DNA from: UBA822 sp965249775
GTDB taxonomy: Bacteria > Gemmatimonadota > Gemmatimonadetes > Longimicrobiales > Gaopeijiaceae
Assembly (NCBI GenBank): GCA_965249775.1
Contig: OZ252253.1
Span: forward strand, 2,852,001-2,916,000
DNA: 64,000 nucleotides
Direction: 5' to 3'
Shown one piece after another: positions 33,728 through 42,993 of this stretch (position 1 is its first letter; every line of letters begins with the position of its first letter). The notes beneath the pieces are model-generated. The model saw nothing but the letters and a program-made list of their open reading frames with translations. It made no database searches and was not told the origin of the DNA. The translations under genes and the position numbers were made by a program.

Positions 33728-35647
33728 ATGAATCGTAGGGACACCGCCATGAAGCGCAGGTACGACGTGATCGTCGTCGGGGGTGGCCATGCCGGGTCCG
33801 AGGCCGCGGCGGCGGCCGCACGGATCGGGGCTCGAACGCTGTTGATCACGCCCGACTTGGCCCGGGTCGGACAAATGAGCTGCAACCCAGCCATCGGGGG
33901 AATAGCGAAGGGGGTGGTGGCACGGGAGGTGGACGCACTTGGGGGAATCATGGGCCGCGCGACCGATGCGGCACGGATTCAGTTCAGAATGTTGAATCGC
34001 TCGAAAGGGCCTGCGGTTTGGAGTCCCCGGGCCCAGTGTGACCGGGGACTCTACCCCCGTGGTGTGCGGAAGGCGCTCGACGAGGTGCCCGGCCTTTCCC
34101 TCTATCAGGACATGGTGACGGGCCTGCTAATGGAAGAGGGCCGAGCGGCCGGCGTGCAGACCGGCGGAGGCGGCGAGTTCCGCGCGGAGGCCGTGGTAGT
34201 GACGGCCGGCACGTTCCTGCGGGGCCGAATCCACATTGGGGGCGATGCGAGCGTAGGTGCGGGCCGGGCCGGAGAGGCGCCCTCGGTCGCATTGGCCGAA
34301 GAGCTCGAGGCGCGCGGTCTCGAAATCGCTCGGTTCAAGACGGGCACGCCGCCGCGCATCGACGGTCGGAGCGTGGACTTCACTCGCACCGAGAGGCAAG
34401 ACGGCGATTCGCGGGACTTCCGTTTTTCTTCCTATGTGAGGGAGAGTGTTCCCGAGCAGCGCCCTTGCTGGATCACATGGACCGGAGCGGGGCTTCGTGA
34501 GGTGGTCGAGCGGAGCCTGGACCAGAGCGCGCTGTTTGGCGGTGAGATCTCGGGGCGGGGACCACGCTACTGCCCATCGATCGAGGACAAGATCGTTCGG
34601 TTCCCGGATGCGCCCCGCCATCAGGTCTTCCTGGAACCAGAGGGGTTGGAGACCACGGAACTCTATGTGAACGGCCTCTCGACATCTCTCCCCGCCGACG
34701 TTCAGGTAGAGTTTCTCCACACCATTCCCGGCCTGGAGCATGCGGAAGTGACCAGGGTGGGGTACGCGATCGAATACGATTACTTCCCGCCCCATCAACT
34801 CAAGCATACCCTTGAGGTGAGGGCCTTTCCGGGCCTCTACTTCGCAGGTCAGATCAACGGAACGACCGGATACGAGGAGGCGGCCGGGCAGGGGCTGCTT
34901 GCGGGAGCCAACGCGGCCCTGAGAGTCCTCGGACGGACGCCGTTCGTGTTGGAGCGGGACGAGGCCTACATCGGTGTCTTGATCGACGACCTCATCACGA
35001 AGGGGACGGACGAACCCTACCGTCTATTCACCTCCCGAGCCGAGTTCAGGCTCCTGCTTCGTCAGGACAATGCGAGCCGTCGCCTCGGCCCTCGTGCTAG
35101 AGAGATCGGCCTGCTGACCGAGCGACAAAGTGAAGCGCTAGCCGCGCTCGAAGAGCGAGAAACGCGGATCCGGCAGTGGTTCGTTGACACCGTGATCGAG
35201 CCCAGGGGCGTGAACCCGCTGCTGCTGGAGTGCGGGAGCAGCCAGGTAAGTCAGTCTACGCGGGCGTCCGAGCTATTGAAGCGGCCAGAGGTGCCCGCGA
35301 GCGGGCTCGCGAAGGCCGGGGGAGCCACGTTCGACCCGGCCGCAGATGCCGACGCGCTGGCTGCCGTCGAGATCGAGATCAAATATGAGGGATATGTCCG
35401 GCGTGAGGCCGAGCGAGCACAGAGCCTTCGCAGGCAGGCGGACTTCGAGCTCCCGCAAGACCTTCCCTACGAAGGGCTGCTGAGCCTTTCCTCCGAGGCG
35501 CGGGAAAAACTGGGGCGGGTGCGTCCCTCGTCGCTGGCGCAGGCAGGCAGGATTCCCGGCGTTTCCCCGGCGGATCTACAGAGTCTGATCCTCGAGGTCC
35601 GGCGGTGGCGCCGAACCCGACCAATCGAGTCAGCAGCAAAGAGCTGA
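33728..35647 (+). CDS. mnmG: tRNA uridine-5-carboxymethylaminomethyl modification enzyme MnmG (GidA)
   Basis: 639 residues from ATG 33728 with GCGAGGG upstream. MnmG is the FAD-dependent partner of MnmE. Evidence: FAD motif VIVVGGGHAGSEAAAAAARIG, NPAIGGIAKG, the catalytic cysteine region with RGLYPRGVRKAL, KTGTPPRIDGRSVDF, CPSIEDKIVRF, FLEPEG, QINGTTGYEEAAGQGL and the C-terminal helical domain ending VSPADLQSLILEVRR. Length is normal. Two parS sites follow directly, then the convergent lipoprotein gene. Confidence 0.96.
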   Translation: MNRRDTAMKRRYDVIVVGGGHAGSEAAAAAARIGARTLLITPDLARVGQMSCNPAIGGIAKGVVAREVDALGGIMGRATDAARIQFRMLNRSKGPAVWSPRAQCDRGLYPRGVRKALDEVPGLSLYQDMVTGLLMEEGRAAGVQTGGGGEFRAEAVVVTAGTFLRGRIHIGGDASVGAGRAGEAPSVALAEELEARGLEIARFKTGTPPRIDGRSVDFTRTERQDGDSRDFRFSSYVRESVPEQRPCWITWTGAGLREVVERSLDQSALFGGEISGRGPRYCPSIEDKIVRFPDAPRHQVFLEPEGLETTELYVNGLSTSLPADVQVEFLHTIPGLEHAEVTRVGYAIEYDYFPPHQLKHTLEVRAFPGLYFAGQINGTTGYEEAAGQGLLAGANAALRVLGRTPFVLERDEAYIGVLIDDLITKGTDEPYRLFTSRAEFRLLLRQDNASRRLGPRAREIGLLTERQSEALAALEERETRIRQWFVDTVIEPRGVNPLLLECGSSQVSQSTRASELLKRPEVPASGLAKAGGATFDPAADADALAAVEIEIKYEGYVRREAERAQSLRRQADFELPQDLPYEGLLSLSSEAREKLGRVRPSSLAQAGRIPGVSPADLQSLILEVRRWRRTRPIESAAKS

Positions 35648-35654
35648 GGCGGCC

Positions 35655-35670
35655 TGTTTCACGTGAAACA
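35655..35670. promoter_or_regulatory. parS centromere site 1
   Basis: TGTTTCACGTGAAACA, a perfect match to the conserved bacterial parS palindrome, located 8 bases after mnmG and about 1.6 kb from parB. Confidence 0.97.
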
Positions 35671-35722
35671 GACACCGAGGCACTCCCTCTGCCTTTTCTG
35701 AGCTGCCGAGAATCCCTAGAGG

Positions 35723-35738
35723 TGTTTCACGTGAAACA
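35723..35738. promoter_or_regulatory. parS centromere site 2
   Basis: A second perfect TGTTTCACGTGAAACA, 68 bases (start to start) from the first. ParB should nucleate on both and spread. Confidence 0.97.
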
Positions 35739-35796
35739 CCACCGGGTTAGCCCGAGCCCTCCATCAGCCCGGGCCCTCTGACCGCCCGAACGGAAG

Positions 35797-36273
35797 CTAC
35801 TTGGGAATAAGCACCTGCCTGAGCGTGGCCGCTTCGTTCGTACCGTCGAGGTCGAAGTCGAACTCGGTCTCACTCTCCAGGATGACGGAGTCGCCCACGA
35901 GCTCCCATACGGCCAGCAAGTCCTCTCCGGGGGGCGACCGCGGCATGAAGACGACGTGTATGCCGTCGACGGTGAGATCCCCGATTTCACTGCCAGGGAA
36001 TCCGAATCCCGACGTGATCGACGTGTAACGACCGGAAGGTTCGACCAAGAGTGTGAAGACCAGTCCGAGCGCTGTCAGATTGACGACCACGGCTGGATCC
36101 GCCTCACTCGTCACCACCACCGAATCGGCCAGCCAGTCTCCCACCATGAAGCTCGGGTTGAGGTCCGGCCCAGTCGAGTCGTTTCCGCAGCCAACGGCGC
36201 CAATGACCACTAAGCCGCCGCCCACGAGAAGTCGGCGCCGGTTTTCTGCATAACGAGGACGTTTAGCGTTCAT
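35797..36273 (-). CDS. Small lipoprotein of unknown function
   Basis: 158 residues from ATG 36273, which gives a basic start (NAKRPRYAENRRR), a hydrophobic stretch and lipobox AVGC; the longer frame to 36381 has no such signal. The mature part is beta-rich, with GDWLADSVVVTSEADP, GLVFTLLVEPSGRYTSI, and VWELVGDSVILES. It resembles lipocalin-like or META-like barrel lipoproteins, but no family is certain. It lies between the parS sites and parA on the opposite strand. Confidence 0.65.
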   Translation of the reverse strand: MNAKRPRYAENRRRLLVGGGLVVIGAVGCGNDSTGPDLNPSFMVGDWLADSVVVTSEADPAVVVNLTALGLVFTLLVEPSGRYTSITSGFGFPGSEIGDLTVDGIHVVFMPRSPPGEDLLAVWELVGDSVILESETEFDFDLDGTNEAATLRQVLIPK

Positions 36274-36462
36274 GGCTGTCGAGCCAGAGAGAAGAGAATT
36301 TGAAGAAAGCCGAGTCCGGGAGCATGCCACACGGCCGATCGTCGGTGAGTAATCTAGCACCGGAATGCGGTAGCAGTGCATGTCCTTGCGTTTTGCTCTT
36401 GGTTGGACGACCGTTCATTTTAGGACCTCGCCGAAAAGGTTCATCCCAACGGTTTCGTTCGT

Positions 36463-37245
36463 ATGTCCCGCGTCATCGCTATCGCCAACCAAAAGGGTGG
36501 GGTGGGTAAGACCACGACCGCCATCAACCTGGGCGCCGCCATCGCGGTCGCCGAGGCTCGCACGTTAGTCGTCGATCTGGATCCGCAAGGGAACGCCTCA
36601 AGCGGACTCGGGCTATCGTCGACCGACGACGAGCGGGTCTCGATCTATGAGGTGCTCATGAGCGGGGCGGACGCGAAAGGGGCCGTGCGTTCGTCGATTC
36701 AGTTCCCGCTTCTCGACGTCATGGCGAGTACGCGGGACCTGGTGGGGGCTGAGATCGAGCTCGTCGGCGCCATGAGCCGGGAGACGATTCTCCGTCGAGC
36801 ACTGGAAACGATCCGGTCCGACTACGATTTCATCCTCTTGGATTGTCCGCCCTCGCTGGGACTCTTGACGCTGAACGCACTGACGGCCTCCGATTCCTTG
36901 TTGATTCCAATCCAGTGTGAGTTCTATGCCCTGGAGGGTCTCAGTCAGCTGCTCAACACGGTGCGGCTAGTCCAACGGGCGCTCAATCCGCACCTTGAAA
37001 TCGAGGGTGTGTTGCTTACGATGTTCGACCGGCGCCTCAGCCTGGCGAGACAGGTGGCCGCGGAGGCGAAAGAGTATTTCGGCGACCGCGTGTACAAGAC
37101 GGCGATTCCGCGAAATGTTCGGTTGGCCGAGGCCCCGTCGTTCGGACAACCGATCCTGAGGTACGACGTTCTGTCCAACGGCGCCCAGAGCTATCTGGCA
37201 CTCGCCAAAGAGATCATGGCGGGGCGTGGACCGGCGCAGGCCTGA
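36463..37245 (+). CDS. parA: Chromosome partitioning ATPase ParA (Soj)
   Basis: 260 residues. It is a ParA/MinD-type ATPase with deviant Walker A KGGVGKTTTAINLGAA, VVDLDPQGNASSGLG, Walker B FILLDCPPSLGLLTLNAL, and PIQCEFYALEGLSQL. With ParB bound at parS it segregates replicated origins. The C-terminal part is typical of chromosomal Soj (VYKTAIPRNVRLAEAPSFGQPI). parB begins 40 bases after its stop, and the parS sites lie just upstream. Confidence 0.96.
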   Translation: MSRVIAIANQKGGVGKTTTAINLGAAIAVAEARTLVVDLDPQGNASSGLGLSSTDDERVSIYEVLMSGADAKGAVRSSIQFPLLDVMASTRDLVGAEIELVGAMSRETILRRALETIRSDYDFILLDCPPSLGLLTLNALTASDSLLIPIQCEFYALEGLSQLLNTVRLVQRALNPHLEIEGVLLTMFDRRLSLARQVAAEAKEYFGDRVYKTAIPRNVRLAEAPSFGQPILRYDVLSNGAQSYLALAKEIMAGRGPAQA

Positions 37246-37285
37246 AAGTGACACGCCGGCCCCTCAATCGGGAGGATGTAGGCGA

Positions 37286-38185
37286 GTGAATCCCGCACCG
37301 AAGAAGGCTCGTCTCGGCAAGGGGCTCGGCGCTTTGCTCGGTGAGTATTTGGAAGAAGTTCCGAGCCACGAGGCACAGCTCATCCATGTGAAAGCGATCG
37401 GGCCAAATCCGCAGCAACCCCGAAAGGTCTTCTCAGACGAAGAATTGGCGGAGCTGGCGCATTCCATCAAGGAGAATGGTCTCCTTCAGCCGCTCTTGGT
37501 CCGCCCGGCTCCGGGGGCCCTGGGGAAATACGAGTTGGTGGCTGGGGAACGCCGCTTGCGCGCGGTTCAGAAACTTGGTTGGCAGGAGGTCCCGGCGGTA
37601 ACCCGAGAGGTCGACGACGACACGCTCCTCGTCCTGGCGCTCGTGGAAAACCTGCAGCGCGAGGCCTTGAACCCCATGGAAGAGGCGGAGGGGTACCAGG
37701 TTCTCATGGATAAGCACGGCCTCAGTCACGAAGGGATCGGGCGTTCTGTCGGAAAGAGCCGATCCACGGTGGCGAACATGGTCCGCCTTTTGCAGTTGCC
37801 GGCACCGGTGCGAAAGCATGTCGAGGAGGGATCCCTAACGACTGGACATGCGAGGGCGCTGCTGTCACTCAGTGGTCAGACAGGAATGGTCGGGCTTGCC
37901 CGGAAAGCCATCGAGGAAGGCTGGTCCGTACGCGAGATGGAAAAGCATGCTGGCGTCGATTCGGGAAAGTCAACGAAGAGATCGAAGAGCCGCACGTCCA
38001 AGCGCCGGGATCCTGTCGTTGAGGCTCTGGAGGAGGATCTACGAGCGGCGCTTTCGACCAAGGCCAGCGTCCGCCTTCGCAGAGGCGGCTCCGGTGTGAT
38101 CGAGGTGCCGTTCCGTAACCATGAGGATTTCGAACGAGTCTTCCACCTGATCACGGGGCGAGAGGCGTCGGGGGTCGTGTCATGA
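37286..38185 (+). CDS. parB: Chromosome partitioning protein ParB (Spo0J)
   Basis: 299 residues from GTG 37286, preceded by GGGAGGA; it then opens with basic residues and RLGKGLGALLGEY, the usual ParB start. Next: the CTPase domain with the conserved box GERRLRAVQKLGW, ENLQREALNPMEEAEGY, the helix-turn-helix GLSHEGIGRSVGKSRSTVANMVRLLQLP, and LTTGHARALLSL. A Lys/Ser/Arg linker leads to the C-terminal dimer domain. It binds the two parS sites nearby. The M23 peptidase gene overlaps its stop by ATGA. Confidence 0.96.
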   Translation: MNPAPKKARLGKGLGALLGEYLEEVPSHEAQLIHVKAIGPNPQQPRKVFSDEELAELAHSIKENGLLQPLLVRPAPGALGKYELVAGERRLRAVQKLGWQEVPAVTREVDDDTLLVLALVENLQREALNPMEEAEGYQVLMDKHGLSHEGIGRSVGKSRSTVANMVRLLQLPAPVRKHVEEGSLTTGHARALLSLSGQTGMVGLARKAIEEGWSVREMEKHAGVDSGKSTKRSKSRTSKRRDPVVEALEEDLRAALSTKASVRLRRGGSGVIEVPFRNHEDFERVFHLITGREASGVVS

Positions 38186-38937
38186 CGAACCCGATTCTGC
38201 GGATCATTCTCGTGCCTGCCAATAGCCAAAGCAGGACGTACGAGGTGTCGTACAGGCGCCTCCGCGTGCTCCGGGGCTTGGGCCTGGCTCTCGGTGTGGT
38301 GGTGTTGTTTATGATCGCGACCTGGGGGTACATGGCCTCGCGTGTTTCCCACATGATGGATCTCGAAGCGGAGGTCGCCGTGATGCGTGCGGAGCAGGAG
38401 CGGATTCCAGGACTTCGTCGCCGGCTCACCACTGTCGAACGCCAATATTCGGACATTCGCGATCTTTTTGCCCCCGATGGTTCGGGCGCGCCATCCGAGT
38501 TGTGGCTCCCGCCTCCGGGCTCCTTCAGCCGTTCCCCGGGTGGTGATGACGGGCGCGACGGCCAGCCCGATAGCTGGCCGCTCGCCGAGATCGGGTTCGT
38601 GACGCAACTCCGTTTCGAGGACGGACGAGAGCACCCGGGCGTGGACATCGCAACGCCCACCGGCTCCTATATTCGGGCCTCGGGCGCGGGCAAAGTCATA
38701 GAGGTGGGAGAGGATACCGTCTGGGGCAAGTATGTGCGGATCGATCATGAAAATGGATACGAGACTTTGTACGGCCATGCGTCCGACACGTCGGTCGAGC
38801 TCGGCGAGGAAGTACGGAAAAACGAGGTGATCGCGCTGAGTGGGTCGACCGGTGCATCGACCGGGCCTCACTTACATTTCCAGATGTGGTTCGAGGGAGA
38901 GACAGTCGATCCTCTCGAATTGGTAGCACAACCATAA
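38182..38937 (+). CDS. M23-family metallopeptidase, membrane anchored
   Basis: 251 residues. A short basic start, a membrane helix (GLGLALGVVVLFMIATWGYM), a coiled-coil-like segment (VSHMMDLEAEVAVMRAEQE), then a LytM/M23 domain. The zinc ligands are visible: HPGVDIA (first His and Asp) and HLHFQ (final HxH), with GKVIEVGEDTVWGKYVRIDHENGYETLYGHAS between. Such enzymes cut peptidoglycan cross-bridges or regulate amidases. The start overlaps the parB stop, so the two are translationally coupled. Confidence 0.93.
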   Translation: MTNPILRIILVPANSQSRTYEVSYRRLRVLRGLGLALGVVVLFMIATWGYMASRVSHMMDLEAEVAVMRAEQERIPGLRRRLTTVERQYSDIRDLFAPDGSGAPSELWLPPPGSFSRSPGGDDGRDGQPDSWPLAEIGFVTQLRFEDGREHPGVDIATPTGSYIRASGAGKVIEVGEDTVWGKYVRIDHENGYETLYGHASDTSVELGEEVRKNEVIALSGSTGASTGPHLHFQMWFEGETVDPLELVAQP

Positions 38938-38957
38938 ACCACAAAGGATCGGATCGT

Positions 38958-39608
38958 ATGCCCAAGAACACTCCTTCCTCCAACACCCCACCTGAGGCGG
39001 TGATCTCGATCATCGGGGCGGGCATGAACATGGTAGGTGACTCCGAGACAGACGGTTCGTTACGCATCGAGGGTACGATTCGTGGTAGTGTGCGGGCCGG
39101 AAAATCCGTGGTGGTTGGCAAGGACGGGTTCGTCGACGGGAGCGTCTTCACCCAAGATGCGGTGATCGCCGGTCGGGTCTCGGGCGGAATTCATGCCGAA
39201 TCCCGCCTCGAGCTTCAAGCGACCAGCGAGGTGTCGGGTGAAATCGTGGCTCCGCGGATGCAAGTCGAGGAAGGCGCCAAGGTCCAGGGACAGGTGGCAG
39301 TCGGCGAGACGCCTTTCAAGGCCCCTTCCAAGGCCGCGAAGGCACAGAAGATCGGCGGCGGAGGAAAGGCTGAGCGCCAGACAGAACCGGCCCGGGCCGG
39401 GGGCGGAGGAAAAGCTGAGCGCCAGACGGAACCGGAGCAGGCCAGTGTGGGAGGTAAGGCCGAGCGCCAGACGGAACCGGAGCGGCCTAGCGGTGGAGGA
39501 AAGGCTGAGCGCAAGCCGGAGCCGGAGCGGCCCAGTGGAGCGAGAAAAGGCGAGCCGGAAACGAAGCAGCTCGGTGGCGGAGGAAGAGTTATCCACAAAG
39601 GTGGATAA
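38958..39608 (+). CDS. Bactofilin with repetitive charged C-terminal tail
   Basis: 216 residues from ATG 38958. The bactofilin domain (about 15-120) is a right-handed beta-helix cytoskeletal fold: MNMVGDSETDGSLRIEGTIRGSVRAGKSVVVG, DGSVFTQDAVIAGRVSGGIHAES, LQATSEVSGEIVAPRMQVEEGA. Bactofilins polymerise without nucleotide and position cell-wall enzymes or ParABS components. The tail has four 15-residue repeats with KAERQTEPE, alternating Lys/Glu/Pro/Gly. The adjacent M23 gene and parAB support a role in wall shape or chromosome placement. A perfect DnaA box overlaps the last codons. Confidence 0.93.
   Translation: MPKNTPSSNTPPEAVISIIGAGMNMVGDSETDGSLRIEGTIRGSVRAGKSVVVGKDGFVDGSVFTQDAVIAGRVSGGIHAESRLELQATSEVSGEIVAPRMQVEEGAKVQGQVAVGETPFKAPSKAAKAQKIGGGGKAERQTEPARAGGGGKAERQTEPEQASVGGKAERQTEPERPSGGGKAERKPEPERPSGARKGEPETKQLGGGGRVIHKGG
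39589..39608. promoter_or_regulatory. Perfect DnaA box in an 8-bp inverted repeat
   Basis: TTATCCACA at 39589-39597 is the exact consensus DnaA box. It is part of TTATCCAC AAAG GTGGATAA, overlapping the bactofilin stop. A further TTTTCCACA lies at 39691-39699. Confidence 0.7.
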
Positions 39609-39623
39609 TTGCCTCAACTCATG

Positions 39624-39642
39624 GTGTAACAGTGAGTTACAC
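39624..39642. promoter_or_regulatory. Inverted repeat GTGTAAC-N5-GTTACAC
   Basis: Seven-base perfect arms around AGTGA in the gap before the Nif3-like gene. It may be an operator; no regulator can be named. Confidence 0.45.
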
Positions 39643-39717
39643 TTCGCATAGGTGGGCAGACACGGTGGCTCGCGATCGTTTCATGGGCACTTTTCCACAT
39701 TTCAGCGTGACGACCAG

Positions 39718-40470
39718 GTGAACACGGAGTCGCTGGTCCAATATCTGGACACGTATCTCTCGATCGACGTGTTCCCCGACTATTCTTCGGCCCACAACGG
39801 CCTCCAGGTGGAGGGACCCGAGGAGGTGAGGCGTGCGGCCGTGGCCGTGGACGGAAGTGAGTCAGTAATCCGGGAGGCCGCATCCAGGGGCGTGGATATC
39901 CTGATCGTCCATCACGGGATCTTCTGGGACGGCCAGGCCAAGATGGTGGGTCCACGTTTTCGAAAGATCCGAGCCCTGATGGAAGGCAAGGTCGCGCTCT
40001 ATTCTGCACACCTGCCCCTGGATGCCCACCCTGAGGTGGGCAATTGTGCGGTTCTCTGCCGGGCGCTCGGGTGGAGCCCGAAGGAACGGTTCGGAAGCCA
40101 TCAGGATCATGAGATCGGCTGGAGGTGTGAGGTCGATTACGAACGAGAGGCATTGGTGGACCACATCGGGGAGGTAGTGGGTGGTCCGGTGAGGCTCATT
40201 CCGGGCGGACCCGACCACGTCTATCGGGTAGGGTTGGTGACCGGCGGCGCGGCGAACCTCATTCCGGAGGCGTCCCGGCAGGGTCTGGATGCGCTCATCA
40301 CTGGGGAGGGACCGCACCACACGTATCACGACGCCATGGAGTATGGCGTAAACGCGTTATACGCTGGCCACTACGCCACAGAGACGTGGGGCGTGAGGGC
40401 GTTGGGGACTCACCTGGAGGAGCGATTCGACCTCCAACAGGAGTTCATTGACATGCCCACTGGCCTCTAG
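39718..40470 (+). CDS. Nif3-like dinuclear metal center protein
   Basis: 250 residues from GTG 39718, which gives the usual opening NTESLVQYLDTYL; the frame from 39652 adds 22 unlikely residues. Nif3 family proteins form hexamers with a two-metal site. Ligand motifs are visible: ILIVHHGIFWDG, LYSAHLPLDAHPEVG and GHYATETWGVRAL. Their function is poorly known; some are annotated GTP cyclohydrolase I type 2. It follows the bactofilin after about 110 bases that carry palindromes and a DnaA box. Confidence 0.9.
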   Translation: MNTESLVQYLDTYLSIDVFPDYSSAHNGLQVEGPEEVRRAAVAVDGSESVIREAASRGVDILIVHHGIFWDGQAKMVGPRFRKIRALMEGKVALYSAHLPLDAHPEVGNCAVLCRALGWSPKERFGSHQDHEIGWRCEVDYEREALVDHIGEVVGGPVRLIPGGPDHVYRVGLVTGGAANLIPEASRQGLDALITGEGPHHTYHDAMEYGVNALYAGHYATETWGVRALGTHLEERFDLQQEFIDMPTGL

Positions 40471-40626
40471 GCCAGAGCTGCAGTCGGGCACCCCGGAGCG
40501 ACGGAGCGGCATCCCGGAGCCACAGACCGGGCCAACTCCTGGCGGCACTCCGAACGCTTGTCCCGGGTACCGCTCATGGGTACGATCCTCATCCCCGTTC
40601 GTTCAACACTTGTTGGAGACAACCGT

Positions 40627-42993
40627 ATGTTACAAAGGGTCCTGACGGGTCCGGGCCTGACCCTCGCCGCCGTCGGCCTCCTCTGTGCCCAGAATGTTAC
40701 GGCGGCCCAGGACGTTCCGACGCCCGAGTCCCACTTCGGATACGAGATCGGGTCTGAGCGGAATCTGGCCAATTGGACGGAGCTCACGGCGTACTACGAA
40801 GTGCTTGCACAGGCGAGCGATCGAGTGAAGGTCGATACGCTGGGCCTCACGACCATGGGCCGGCCCTTCGTGATGGTGACCGTCACGAGCGAGGAAAACC
40901 AAAACCGTCTGTCCGAGCTTCACGACATCCAGATGCGCCTCGCCGATCCTCGCAGGGTGTCCGGTGACGAGGAGCTTCGAGAGCTTATCGCAGCGGGGCG
41001 CACCGTCGTGCTCATCACGCACGCCATCCACTCGACGGAGGTCGGGAGTGCCCAGACCGCTGCGCGGTTGCTGCACCGGCTGGCGTCCTCGAACGAAGAG
41101 CGGGTCCGCGAGATTCTGGACAACGTCATCCTGCTGGATATCCCCTCCCTCAATCCAGACGGGACGGAGTGGGTGTCGGATTGGTACAACGAGTGGCTCG
41201 GCACGGAGTACGAAGCTTCGTCCCTGCCGTGGCTCTACCACTACTACGTGGGACACGACAACAACCGGGACTGGTACGCGTTCACGCAGAAGGAGACTCA
41301 GCACACCGTCCTCGGGGCCCACAACGCTTGGCACCCTCAGATCGTGCACGACATCCACCAGATGGGTGGCTCAGGTGCCCGCATCTTCTTTCCGCCGTAT
41401 GTGGATCCGATCGAGCACAATGTCGATCCGGCCATCATCACTGCCGTGAACATGCTGGGCACCTCGATGGCCGCCGAGCTCACGGCCGGCGGGAAGTCCG
41501 GCGTGGTGACCAGCGCCATCTACGATGGCTTCACCCCGGCCCGCGCCTACATGCACTATCACGGCGCCGCCCGCATTCTGTCGGAGACGGCCTCCGCGGA
41601 CCTCGCGACTTCCGTGAACGTCTCCGCCTCGAGGATCGGGGGCGGGCGAGGGTACGACGCCGCGACCGCTTCTGTGAACTACCCGAATCCGTGGACCGGC
41701 GGAGCGTGGGGTCTACCCGACATCGTTGATTACATGGACGCGGGGGCGATGGCTTTGCTGAGCAACGCGGCCAAGAACCGAGCATATTGGCTGGAGAACT
41801 TCTACCGGATCAACGAGCGGGCGGTGAACGGGTGGGACGCGTGGCCCACCGCGTGGGTCATTCCCGCCGATCAGGACAACGAGACGGGTCTCGCCTACGT
41901 GCTGCGGATTCTGCGAATGGGCGACGTAGAGGTGTATCGCGCCTCGGAGGCGTTCGAAGCCGATGGCGAGTCGTTGCCGGCCGGCACCTTTGTGGTTCCG
42001 ATGAACCAGCCCTACGCCTCGTTCGCCCAGACGCTCCTCGAGGTGCAACAGTACCCGGATCTGCGCCAGTACCCCGGCGGTCCACCGCGCCGGCCATACG
42101 ATGTGACGGCCCACACGTTGCCGTTGCTCATGAACATGACGGCTATATCGGTGGAGGAGCTGAATCCGGGCCTGGATGCGGTGATCGGGCCCACGCCGAT
42201 CGAGACGCCGGAATTCGTTTTTCGCTTGCCCGAAGCCCTCCAGGGTGAGGCCGCACCACGGATCGCTCTTTACAAGTCTTGGCGGGAGCCCATGGAGGCG
42301 GGGTGGACACGCTGGGTCTTCGACCAGCACGAGCTCGCTTACGACACGCTGAAGGATGCACGTGTTCGGGCTGGGGATCTCCGCCGGGATTACGACGTGA
42401 TCCTCTTCCAGGGGCAGGCCCCGTCATCCATATCCGGGGGATTTCGGAGGGGAGCCGTTCCGGAGGCCTACGTGGGGGGCCTGGGCAATGAGGGTGAGCA
42501 AGCCTTGGACCGCTTCGTGCGCGAAGGAGGGCGCATCGTAGCGATCGAGGCTGCGACCGATTACGTGGTGGATCTCTTCGACCTCGGTGTCTCGAATGCG
42601 GTGGAGCGGCTCACCGCGACGGATTTCTACATACCCGGCTCGATTCTCGAGATGCGTCCTGAGCCTGGCAACGCCCTCAATGCGGGGCTCCCCGAGACGG
42701 TGGCAACGTGGTTCTCGAGAGCTAGCAGGGCGTTCGATGTCTCCGATAGCTCGGTTCGCGTCACCGCCCGATTCAGCGAGGGGAACCCCTTGCGGTCCGG
42801 CTGGCTGCTCGGCCCGGAGCATGTGGCCGGGAAGCCCGCTGTCGTCGAGGCGTCCGTCGGTGAGGGCTCGGTGGTGCTGTTCGGTTTCCAGCCTAACTAC
42901 CGAGCCCAAACCGTGGCCACTTGGCCGATGTTGTTCAACGCGCTGACGCTAGGTCCGTCCCAGCCGCCCCGCCTCGACCGGGAGGACGATTGA
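40627..42993 (+). CDS. Secreted M14-family zinc carboxypeptidase
   Basis: 788 residues from ATG 40627 with GGAGA upstream. A signal peptide ends at NVTAAQ. The M14 domain (about 40-380) has THAIHSTEVGSAQT (HxxE zinc ligands), LNPDGTEWVSDWYN, HDNNRDWYAFTQKETQ and HDIHQMGG (third His ligand). The C-terminal half (about 460-780) has an alpha/beta glutamine-amidotransferase-like region (DYDVILFQGQAP, GRIVAIEAATDYV). Similar large M14 peptidases occur repeatedly in Gemmatimonadota and Bacteroidota and are probably periplasmic protein scavengers. The next gene overlaps as TGATG. Confidence 0.9.
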   Translation: MLQRVLTGPGLTLAAVGLLCAQNVTAAQDVPTPESHFGYEIGSERNLANWTELTAYYEVLAQASDRVKVDTLGLTTMGRPFVMVTVTSEENQNRLSELHDIQMRLADPRRVSGDEELRELIAAGRTVVLITHAIHSTEVGSAQTAARLLHRLASSNEERVREILDNVILLDIPSLNPDGTEWVSDWYNEWLGTEYEASSLPWLYHYYVGHDNNRDWYAFTQKETQHTVLGAHNAWHPQIVHDIHQMGGSGARIFFPPYVDPIEHNVDPAIITAVNMLGTSMAAELTAGGKSGVVTSAIYDGFTPARAYMHYHGAARILSETASADLATSVNVSASRIGGGRGYDAATASVNYPNPWTGGAWGLPDIVDYMDAGAMALLSNAAKNRAYWLENFYRINERAVNGWDAWPTAWVIPADQDNETGLAYVLRILRMGDVEVYRASEAFEADGESLPAGTFVVPMNQPYASFAQTLLEVQQYPDLRQYPGGPPRRPYDVTAHTLPLLMNMTAISVEELNPGLDAVIGPTPIETPEFVFRLPEALQGEAAPRIALYKSWREPMEAGWTRWVFDQHELAYDTLKDARVRAGDLRRDYDVILFQGQAPSSISGGFRRGAVPEAYVGGLGNEGEQALDRFVREGGRIVAIEAATDYVVDLFDLGVSNAVERLTATDFYIPGSILEMRPEPGNALNAGLPETVATWFSRASRAFDVSDSSVRVTARFSEGNPLRSGWLLGPEHVAGKPAVVEASVGEGSVVLFGFQPNYRAQTVATWPMLFNALTLGPSQPPRLDREDD

